Positions 14,502-22,126 of a DNA stretch of 23,435 nt are shown one piece after another; the first letter of the stretch is position 1; each line of letters begins with the position of its first letter. Both the position numbers and the translations under genes were made by a program. Origin of the DNA: DAHVFK01 sp035310985 (GTDB lineage Bacteria; Pseudomonadota; Gammaproteobacteria; Burkholderiales; SG8-39); the NCBI GenBank assembly GCA_035310985.1, contig DATGDH010000012.1, positions 1 to 23,435 of the forward strand, written 5' to 3'. The notes beneath the pieces are model-generated. The model worked only from the letters and a program-made list of their open reading frames with translations. It made no database searches and was not told the origin of the DNA.

Positions 14502-15269
14502 ATGGCGCTGAATCGCATCGTCGCCGGCTGGGCGAAACGGCGGGTCTGGGTCGTGGGCGCATCGAGCGGCATCGGTGCCGCCACCGCGGAGCTGCTGCTC
14601 GAACGCGGCGCGCGCGTCGCAGTCTCGGCGCGTAGCGCGCAGACGCTCGAGGCGCGCTTCGGGGCGCGCGCGCTCGTCGAGCCGCTCGACGTCACCGACC
14701 ACGCGGCGGTAAAGGGCGTCGCCGATCGCATCACGGGCGCCTGGGACGGGCTCGACCTGGTGATCGACTTCGCCGGCAGCTACCGCGCGGCGCGCGCCTG
14801 GCAACTCGACGCCGCCGAGGCCCGTGCGACGGTCGAGGTAAACCTGATCGGCGCACTGAACGTCGTCGCGGCGACTCAGCACCGGCTGCTCGAGCAGGGC
14901 GCAGGCGGCATCGCCCTGGTTTCCAGCGTCGCGGGCTATGCAGGCCTCCCCAACAGCCTCGTCTACGGTGCCACCAAGGCCGCACTCATCAACCTTGCCG
15001 AGACGCTGTGGCTAGATCTGTCGCCGCGCGGCGTCTCGGTGTACCTGATCAACCCGGGCTTCGTGGAAACGCCGCTCACCGCGCAGAACCGCTTCCGCAT
15101 GCCGGCGCTGATCGGAGCCGGCGAGGCCGCACGCGAGATCCTCGCCGGGATCGAGCGTGGAGCGTTCGACATCCACTTTCCGAAGCGCTTCACGCGCGCC
15201 ATGAAACTGCTCAAGCTCCTGCCATACCCCCTTCAATTCGCGCTAGTGCGGCGCTACACCGGCCTGTGA
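14502..15269 (+). CDS. Short-chain dehydrogenase/reductase (SDR)
   Basis: A 255-residue classical SDR. The nucleotide-binding motif is GASSGIG (19-25), the acidic patch LDVTD sits at 62-66, and the active site is N114, S142, Y155 and K159 (VYGATK). R44 after the second strand (VSARS) favours NADP(H). The C-terminal FTRAMKLLKLLPYPLQFALVRRY is hydrophobic and basic and may bind the membrane. The start ATG is 2 bases after the DUF3833 stop, without a strong ribosome binding site, so translation is probably coupled. Oxidation or reduction of a hydroxy or keto group on the modified acyl chain is a reasonable guess, not shown by sequence. Confidence 0.9.
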   Translation: MALNRIVAGWAKRRVWVVGASSGIGAATAELLLERGARVAVSARSAQTLEARFGARALVEPLDVTDHAAVKGVADRITGAWDGLDLVIDFAGSYRAARAWQLDAAEARATVEVNLIGALNVVAATQHRLLEQGAGGIALVSSVAGYAGLPNSLVYGATKAALINLAETLWLDLSPRGVSVYLINPGFVETPLTAQNRFRMPALIGAGEAAREILAGIERGAFDIHFPKRFTRAMKLLKLLPYPLQFALVRRYTGL

Positions 15270-15682
15270 GCGACGTCGCGCGCATCGTCGAGTACTTTGA
15301 GTCGCTGACGCCGGACACCGTCGCACGGCTAAGCGAGCATTACGCCGCCAACGCCTGGTTCAAGGACCCGTTCAACGAAGTCACCGGGCTGGAGGCCATC
15401 CGGCGCGTCTTCGCTCACATGTACCGCCAGGTGGAAGAACCGCGCTTTCGGGTCACCGACCGTGTGGTCGCCGACAACGGCGCGTTGCTCGTATGGGACT
15501 TCACCTTCCGCCTCGGGCTACGGGCGATCGTAGTGCGCGGCGCAACGCACTTGCGGTTCAACGGCCGAGGCAAGGTAACCTACCACCGCGACTACTGGGA
15601 CACCGCAGAGGAGCTGTACGGCAAGCTCCCTCTGCTAGGAACGCTCACGCGGCTGCTGCGCCGCAGGCTCGCGGCGAGCTAA
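15266..15682 (+). CDS. NTF2/SnoaL-like protein closing the lipid-modification operon
   Basis: A 138-residue single-domain NTF2-like protein (VEYFESLTPDTVARLSEHYA, then FKDPFNEVTGLEAIRRVFAHMY and a terminal HRDYWDTAEELYGKLPLLG). The start is GTG at 15266 in a GTGA overlap with the SDR stop; no ATG offers a complete domain. The sequence F-K-D-P-F-N and Y-H-x-D-Y-W-D are typical of the form found next to CFA/SDR clusters. The C-terminus RLLRRRLAAS is basic. It is unrelated in detail to the NTF2-like protein at 3984. It ends tail to tail with ugpQ in a 4-base overlap. Function unknown; possibly isomerisation of a pathway intermediate. Confidence 0.85.
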   Translation: MSDVARIVEYFESLTPDTVARLSEHYAANAWFKDPFNEVTGLEAIRRVFAHMYRQVEEPRFRVTDRVVADNGALLVWDFTFRLGLRAIVVRGATHLRFNGRGKVTYHRDYWDTAEELYGKLPLLGTLTRLLRRRLAAS

Positions 15683-16418
15683 CGAAAATGCGGCCCGATG
15701 CGCTCCAGCGCGTCGGTGACCAGGCAATTGACGCCCCAGCCGAGCAGGCGGTGAGCTGTGCGCCGGTCGTTCACGGTCCAGCACAGAAGGCCGTAGTCCG
15801 CATCACGAACCGCTTCCGCGACGTCCGGCTTGAGCGCGCGATAGTTGCAGTGCAGTGCGATGCACTCCAGGTCCTGCATCGCCTCGCGCCATCTCTCGGG
15901 AATGTGCCCGACCAGCAGCCCGCGCGGCAGCTCCGGCGCGGCCGTCCGGGCCGCCGCAAGCGAGACCGGCGAAAACGAGGACAGGACCGGCGGCAGCGCG
16001 GCGCCGCGCCACAGCTCGCGGGCGGCGAGCGCGACGGCCTCGCCGGTGCGCCGCTCGTAGCCCGCCGCGGGCTTTATCTCGACGTTCGCCCAAAGCCCGA
16101 GCTCGCGGCAAAGGCGCGCCGCCTGCTCGAAAGTCGGGATGCGCTCGCCGCGCCACTTCCTGCCGCGCCAGGCGCCGGCGTCGAGTTCGGCGAGGCGCGC
16201 GTAGGGCGTGCTCGCCACCTCACCGCGCGCGCCCGTGGTGCGCGCGAGGGTCTCGTCGTGCATGAGCACCGGCGTGCCGTCGCCGGCCAGCATGACGTCG
16301 AATTCGACGCCGCGAAAACCGAGCGCGGCGCCCAGGCGAATCGCTGCGAGCGTGTTCTCGGGCGCCAGGCGCCCGCCGCCCCGGTGCGCGACGATTTTCG
16401 GATAGGGCCAGCGCGCGC

Positions 16419-16422
<4 letters not shown>
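15679..16422 (-). CDS. ugpQ: Glycerophosphodiester phosphodiesterase, cytosolic
   Basis: A 247-residue GDPD-family TIM barrel that splits glycerophosphodiesters into sn-glycerol-3-phosphate and an alcohol. The active-site strand is IVAHRGGGRLAPENT with H13, R14, E22 and N23. GVEFDVMLAGDGTPVLMHDETLARTT gives the metal ligands E40 and D42 and the second catalytic H55. NVEIKP and the C-terminal CWTVND are also family-typical. No signal peptide, so it is the cytosolic UgpQ type acting on diesters imported by the neighbouring transporter. It overlaps ugpC by 4 bases (ATGA) and is the last gene of ugpBAECQ. Confidence 0.94.
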
Positions 16423-17425
<1,003 letters not shown>

Positions 17426-17426
<1 letters not shown>

Positions 17427-18274
17427 TATTTCTCCGTCTCGACGAGGCCCTTGACGAACCACTTCTGCATCAGCACGACGACCAGCGCGGGCGGCAGCAT
17501 CGCCAGGATCGCCGTAGCCATCACCAGGTTCCACTCGGTCGCCGCGTCGCCGCCGGCCATCATGCGCTTGATGCCGATGACCGTCGTGTACATGCTCTCC
17601 TGGGTCGTGATCAGCAGCGGCCACAGGTACTGGTTCCAGCCGTATATGAACAGGATCACGAACAGCGCGGCGATGTTGGTGCGCGACAGCGGCAGCACCA
17701 CGTCCTTGAAGAAGCGCATCGGCCCCGCGCCGTCGATGCGCGCCGCCTCGGCCAGCTCGTCCGGGATGGTGAGGAAGAACTGCCGAAACAGGAAGGTCGC
17801 GGTCGCCGAGGCGATAAGCGGAATCGTGAGACCCGCGTAGGAATCGAGCATGCCGAGGTCGGACACGACCTTGAAGGTCGGAATGATGCGCACTTCGACC
17901 GGCAGCATCAGCGAGACGAAGATCATCCAGAAGAAAGCGCGCCGCAGCGGAAAGCGGAAATACACGATCGCGAACGCCGAGATGATCGAGATGGCGATCT
18001 TGCCGATCGCGATCACCAGCGCCATGACCAGGCTGTTCAGCATCATCCTGCCGACCGGCGCGCCCGAGTAGCGCGCGCTGCCGTGGGCGAGCACCGCCGC
18101 GTAGTTCTCCAGCAGATGACGGCCGGGCCAGAGCTGCATCGGCACGCTCATCACCTGGTCGAAGGTCAGCGTCGAGGCGACGAAGGCGGCGTACACCGGC
18201 AGCATCACCAGCGCCACGCCGGCGATCAGCACCACGTGCCGCAGAACATCCAGTACGGGGCGGCGCTCGATCAT
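17426..18274 (-). CDS. ugpE: Glycerol-3-phosphate ABC transporter permease UgpE
   Basis: A 282-residue inner-membrane permease with six hydrophobic segments. The cytoplasmic EAA loop, ELAEAARIDGAGPMRFFKDV, contacts the ATPase. The LPVEVRIIPTF and WNQYLWPLL segments are typical of the MalG/UgpE side. It lies 10 bases after ugpA and overlaps ugpC by one base. With UgpA it forms the translocation channel. Confidence 0.95.
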
Positions 18275-18284
18275 CGGCCGTCCT

Positions 18285-19166
18285 TCAATACTGCACCTTG
18301 CGCTCGACGTAGCGGAACTGGAGCACGGTGAGCGCGATCACGATCAGTATCAGGATCACCGACTGGGCGGAGGAGCCCCCCAAATCGAACGCCTGCACGC
18401 CATCCTGATAAACCTTGTACACCAGGATCTGCGTCGCCTGCGCCGGCCCGCCCTGCGTGGTCGCGTCGATGATCGCGAAGGTGTCGAAGAACGCGTACAC
18501 CACGTTCACCACCAGGAGAAAGAACGTGGTAGGCGAGAGCAGCGGAAAGACGATCGTCCAGAAGCGCTTGAACGGCCCCGCGCCGTCGATCGCCGCCGCC
18601 TCGACGAGCGACGCCGGAATCGCCTGCAGCCCGGCGAGGAAGAACAGGAAGTTGTAGCTGATCTGCTTCCACACCGCGGCTACGACGACCAGCAGCAGCG
18701 CCTGGCCGCTATGCACATAATAGTTCCAGTCGACGCCGTGGGTGCGCAGCGCATAGGCGATGACGCCGATTGAAGGCGAAAGGAGGAACATCCACAGCAC
18801 GCCGGCAACGGCCGGCGCCACCGCGTAGGGCCAGACGAGCAGCGCCTTGTAGGCGCGCGCCCCGCGCAGCACCCGGTCGGCGAACACCGCGAGCAGGAGC
18901 GATATCGCGAGACCGGCGAGCGCGACCAGCGCCGAGAACAGCGCCGTGACCTTGAAGGATGAAATGTAGACGGAGTCCTGGAACAGCGCCTTGAAATTGT
19001 CGAACCAGACGAAGTGGGTCTTGGAGGCGAAGGCGTCCTGCAGCAGCAGCGACCAGTACAGCGCCTGCAGCGCAGGCCAGAAGAAGAACACCAGCGTCAC
19101 CGCGATCTGCGGTGCCACCAGCGCGTAAGGCAGCCAGCGGGAACTGAACTGGACCCGCTTTTCCAT
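18285..19166 (-). CDS. ugpA: Glycerol-3-phosphate ABC transporter permease UgpA
   Basis: A 293-residue inner-membrane permease. The N-terminus FSSRWLPYALVAPQIAVTLVF is nearly identical in pattern to E. coli UgpA, which fixes the start at 19166. The EAA loop is SLVEAAAIDGAGPFKRFWTI. Six membrane segments are recognisable. No Shine-Dalgarno precedes the ATG; instead the arm of a GC-rich hairpin ends 4 bases upstream, so translation may be low or need reinitiation after ugpB. Confidence 0.95.
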   Translation of the reverse strand: MEKRVQFSSRWLPYALVAPQIAVTLVFFFWPALQALYWSLLLQDAFASKTHFVWFDNFKALFQDSVYISSFKVTALFSALVALAGLAISLLLAVFADRVLRGARAYKALLVWPYAVAPAVAGVLWMFLLSPSIGVIAYALRTHGVDWNYYVHSGQALLLVVVAAVWKQISYNFLFFLAGLQAIPASLVEAAAIDGAGPFKRFWTIVFPLLSPTTFFLLVVNVVYAFFDTFAIIDATTQGGPAQATQILVYKVYQDGVQAFDLGGSSAQSVILILIVIALTVLQFRYVERKVQY

Positions 19167-19170
19167 GCTC

Positions 19171-19199
19171 GGCGCGGCGAAGGGAGCGTCGGCCGCGCC
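19171..19199 (-). promoter_or_regulatory. Intercistronic hairpin in front of ugpA
   Basis: GGCGCGGC (19171-19178) and GCCGCGCC (19192-19199) form a perfect 8-bp stem with a 13-base loop in the ugpB-ugpA gap, directly before the ugpA ATG. There is no U-tract, so it is more likely a mRNA-stability or attenuation element that favours the binding protein over the permeases than a terminator. Confidence 0.5.
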
Positions 19200-19210
19200 G
19201 CTGCTGCGGC

Positions 19211-19224
19211 GCGGCCCGGGCCGC
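19211..19224. repeat. Perfect GC palindrome after ugpB
   Basis: GCGGCCCGGGCCGC is a 14-base perfect palindrome, 4 bases past the ugpB stop. Together with the hairpin at 19171-19199 it fills most of the 62-base gap. It could protect the ugpB 3' end. No T-run follows. Confidence 0.45.
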
Positions 19225-19228
19225 TACG

Positions 19229-20542
19229 CTACTCGTTCGCCTTCTGGAACCTCACCAGCAGCTCGTTGCCGCGCTTGACCGCCTCGTCGAGCGCCTGCTT
19301 GGCCGTCTTCTGGCCGCTCCACACCGATTCGAGCTCTTCGTCGATCACGTTGCGGATCTGGACGAAGTTGCCGAGGCGCAGGCCCCTGGAGTTCGGCGTC
19401 GGCGGCTTGTTGGTCAGCTCCTTGATCGCCGTGTCGAAGCCGGCACGCTCGTGGTAGAGCCCCTCCTTCTTCGCCAGCTCATAGGCCGCGAGCGTGATCG
19501 GCACGTAGCCGGTCGACTTGTGCCAGTCGAGCTGGATTTCGGGCGAGGACAGGAACGTGAAGAACTTTGCGATGCCCTTGTAGACATCCGGGTTCTTCTG
19601 CGTCATCACCCATAGCGTCGCGCCGCCGATGATGGTGTTCTGCGGCGCGCCCTTCACGCTCGGGTAGTAAGGTAGCGGCCCCACGGCGAACGCGAACTTC
19701 GCCGTCGCCTTGATATTGGCGTACGAGCCGCTCGAGGTAGTCTCCATCGCGCATTCACCGCTCTGGAACTTGCCCGTCGGCTCGTCCTTGCGGCCGGCGT
19801 AAGTGAACAGCCCCTTCTTCGCCATATTGGCCAAGTTCTGGATGTGCATCACTTGCACCGGGCCGTTGAACTCCAGACGCGTGCCGAGGCCGCCGAAGCC
19901 GTTCTGCAGGGTGGCGAAGGGCACGTTATGCCAGGCGCTGAAGCTCTCCAGCTGAACCCAGGATTGCCACCCGGTCGTGAACGCGCACGGGATTCCGGCG
20001 GCTTTCAGCTTTTCGGCATCTTTTACCAGCTCCGGCCAAGTCGTCGGTGGGCGGTTGGGATTGAGGCCGGCCTTCTCGAAGGCGTCCTTGTTGATGTAGA
20101 GCACTTGGGTCGAGCTGTTGAACGGCATCGACAGTAGGTTGCCGTGCGTATCGGAAAAGTACGAGGTCACCGCCGGCAGGTAGTCCTTCGGGTTGAACTT
20201 CTCGTGCTGCTCGGCCATCATCTTGTACACGGGCATGACGGCACCGTGCGCGGCCATCATGGTTGCGGTGCCGACCTCGAACACCTGCAGGATGCCCGGC
20301 GGATTGCCCGCGCGGTAGGCCGCGATCGCCGCAGTCATCGACTCGTCGTACTGGCCCTTGTAAACCGGCACCACCTTGTACTCCGATTGGCTCGCGTTGA
20401 ACTTCTGCGCGATCTCGTTCACCTTGTCGCCGAGCGCGCCGGCCATCGAGTGCCACCACTGGATCTCGGTGGCGGCCTGCGCACCCCCCGCCGCGAGCAT
20501 TCCCGCAGCGAGCAGGGCGATCGTCATGCCTTTCTTGCTCAT
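19229..20542 (-). CDS. ugpB: sn-Glycerol-3-phosphate-binding periplasmic protein
   Basis: A 437-residue periplasmic binding protein, the same length as E. coli UgpB (438). The signal peptide MSKKGMTIALLAAGMLAAGG ends with probable cleavage after A23. Every ligand contact I recall from E. coli UgpB sits at the same residue number: Y65, E89, S144, W169, S270, G307, Y346 and R397. Specificity for glycerol-3-phosphate or glycerophosphodiesters is therefore well supported. The start is fixed by GGAGAGGAG just upstream (complement of 20551-20559) and the signal peptide; the open frame extends 57 codons further without signal. It is the first gene of ugpBAECQ. No Pho box was recognised upstream. Confidence 0.96.
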   Translation of the reverse strand: MSKKGMTIALLAAGMLAAGGAQAATEIQWWHSMAGALGDKVNEIAQKFNASQSEYKVVPVYKGQYDESMTAAIAAYRAGNPPGILQVFEVGTATMMAAHGAVMPVYKMMAEQHEKFNPKDYLPAVTSYFSDTHGNLLSMPFNSSTQVLYINKDAFEKAGLNPNRPPTTWPELVKDAEKLKAAGIPCAFTTGWQSWVQLESFSAWHNVPFATLQNGFGGLGTRLEFNGPVQVMHIQNLANMAKKGLFTYAGRKDEPTGKFQSGECAMETTSSGSYANIKATAKFAFAVGPLPYYPSVKGAPQNTIIGGATLWVMTQKNPDVYKGIAKFFTFLSSPEIQLDWHKSTGYVPITLAAYELAKKEGLYHERAGFDTAIKELTNKPPTPNSRGLRLGNFVQIRNVIDEELESVWSGQKTAKQALDEAVKRGNELLVRFQKANE

Positions 20543-20725
20543 TGTCTGTCTCCTCTCCTGAAGTTGGGCCGGGATAGCCCGGTCGGCGGGCGAGTTTATT
20601 GTTCTAAAGTTACCTTTTTGCAGCCGCGCTACCGGCGCGCAGTATATACCCGCGTGCGCCGCTTCCGGCGAACCGGGGCTGGCGGACGGCGCCGGCCGGC
20701 GCCTATCATTCATTCAGGATCGGCA
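20543..20725. promoter_or_regulatory. Divergent control region between ugpB and the amidase gene
   Basis: This 183-base gap holds an AT-rich patch (20594-20618) that probably contains the leftward ugp promoter, although no clean -35/-10 pair or Pho box could be named. A short hairpin lies in the ugpB leader (CCGGG at 20569-20573, CCCGG at 20578-20582). Rightward, TATATA at 20643-20648 is a good -10, with a poor -35 (TTGCAG, 20618-20623, 19-base spacing). AGGA at 20716-20719 serves the amidase ATG. Confidence 0.45.
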
Positions 20726-22126
20726 ATGAGCGAGATCCACGAACATTCGGCAGCGCAACTCGCCGACCTGTACCGGCGCGGCGCGCTCTCTCCGGTCGAG
20801 ACAGTCCAGGCGCAGCCCGCACGCATTGCCGCCTGGGAGCCGAAAATCAACGCCATGTACCGGGTGCTCGGCGAGCAGGCGCTCGCCGAGGCCAGGGCCT
20901 CAGAGGCGCGCTGGCGCGCCGGCCGGCCGCTCTCGCCGCTCGACGGCGTGCCGGTGACGATCAAGGAAAACATCGCCACAGCGGGCGTGCCTGCGCCGAT
21001 CGGCACGCGCGCCAACGAGGACGTGCCGCCGGCCGCGGCCGATGCGCCGCCCGCCGCGCGCCTGCGCGAGGCGGGCTGCGTGCTGCTCGGCAAGACGACC
21101 ATGCCCGACTACGGCATGCTGTCCTCCGGCCTGTCCAGCCTGCACGGCGTGACGCGCAATCCCTGGCGGCTCGACCGCAACACGTCCGGGTCGAGCTCGG
21201 GCGCGGCGGCGGCGGCCGTCGCCGGCTACGCGCCGCTCCACCTCGGCACCGACATCGGCGGCTCGGTCCGGCTGCCGGCGACGCACTGCGGCATTTTCGC
21301 GCTCAAGCCCTCGCTCGGGCGCGTGCCGATCCATCCGCCGTACATGGGGCGCGTTGTCGGCCCGATGACGCGCGGCGTGGCCGACGCGGCGCTCGCGATG
21401 AACGCCCTCGCGCGGCCGGACGCGCGCGACTTCATGAGCCTGCCGCCGAACGAAGTCGACTACGCGGCCCGGCTGGAGAGCATCGAACTCAGGAAGCTGA
21501 AGATCGGCTTCCTGGCCGACATGCGCGCGGGCCTGCCGGTGCATCCGGAAGTGCGCGCCGCTGCGCAGGCGGCCGCAGCGGCACTGGAACGCGCCGGCTG
21601 TGCGGTCGAGGACATGCCCTCCTTTCTGACAGCCGAGATGCTGGACGGGATGTGCCGCTTCTTCGAGGCGCGCGCGTACGGCGACTTCGTGCAGCTCGCG
21701 CCGGCCAGGCAGGCCAAGGTCCTGCCGTTCATCGTCGAGTGGTGCAGCTGGCGCGCGCACGCATTCAGCGGGCGCGACGTGATGCAGGCGCTCGGCCAGG
21801 TGATGGCGATGCGCGAGGCGGCGGTCGCCGCCAGCCAGCGCTACGACTTCGTCGTCTCGCCGGTCTCGCCCATCTTGCCCTACGAGGCCGAGAGCGCCGC
21901 GCCCGGCGACGACCCGCGCAATGCGCTGCCGCACATCGCCTTCACCGTGCCCTATAACATGTCCGAGCAGCCGGCCGCCTCGCTCAACTGGAGCTACGCG
22001 CGCGACGGCATGCCGATCGGCGTGCAACTCGTGGGCCGGCGCTTCGACGACCTCGGCGTGCTGCGTTTGGCGCGCGCGCTCGAGGACCTGCGCCCGCCGC
22101 AGAAGGCATGGCCCGACTCGCACTGA
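20726..22126 (+). CDS. Amidase-signature family hydrolase
   Basis: A 466-residue amidase-signature enzyme (same superfamily as GatA and bacterial amide hydrolases). The Ser-cisSer-Lys triad is K80 (PVTIKENIA), S156 (SGSSSGAAAA) and S180 (GTDIGGSVRLPA); the 24-residue gap between the serines is as in the family. The glycine-rich loop reads GSSSGA rather than the usual GGSSGG. The C-terminal FTVPYNMSEQPAASLNW and PIGVQLVGRRFDD are typical of amidases that act on small amides. It is not the GatA of a GatCAB set, as no gatB or gatC is adjacent. The start follows AGGA by 6 bases. Its end overlaps a peptide-type ABC binding protein, suggesting that the imported compound is the amide substrate. Confidence 0.92.
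   Translation: MSEIHEHSAAQLADLYRRGALSPVETVQAQPARIAAWEPKINAMYRVLGEQALAEARASEARWRAGRPLSPLDGVPVTIKENIATAGVPAPIGTRANEDVPPAAADAPPAARLREAGCVLLGKTTMPDYGMLSSGLSSLHGVTRNPWRLDRNTSGSSSGAAAAAVAGYAPLHLGTDIGGSVRLPATHCGIFALKPSLGRVPIHPPYMGRVVGPMTRGVADAALAMNALARPDARDFMSLPPNEVDYAARLESIELRKLKIGFLADMRAGLPVHPEVRAAAQAAAAALERAGCAVEDMPSFLTAEMLDGMCRFFEARAYGDFVQLAPARQAKVLPFIVEWCSWRAHAFSGRDVMQALGQVMAMREAAVAASQRYDFVVSPVSPILPYEAESAAPGDDPRNALPHIAFTVPYNMSEQPAASLNWSYARDGMPIGVQLVGRRFDDLGVLRLARALEDLRPPQKAWPDSH

Noticed and set aside
17427..17624. Longer ugpC reading frame (66 extra codons)
   Set aside because: The extension is Asp/Arg/His-rich noise over the ugpE 3' end; the family start MAKVSLRGV lies at 17426.
19211..19224. 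Rho-independent terminator after ugpB
   Set aside because: GC palindrome without a T-run on either strand and followed immediately by ugpA, the next gene of the locus.
20543..20713. Longer ugpB reading frame (57 extra codons) or a Pho box in the gap
   Set aside because: The signal peptide and GGAG site fix the start at 20542. I looked for repeated CTGTCA-like heptamers and saw none.
20900..22123. Open frame of 407 codons on - opposite the amidase
   Set aside because: Low-complexity Arg/His/Ala composition and complete overlap with a conserved enzyme with a full catalytic triad.
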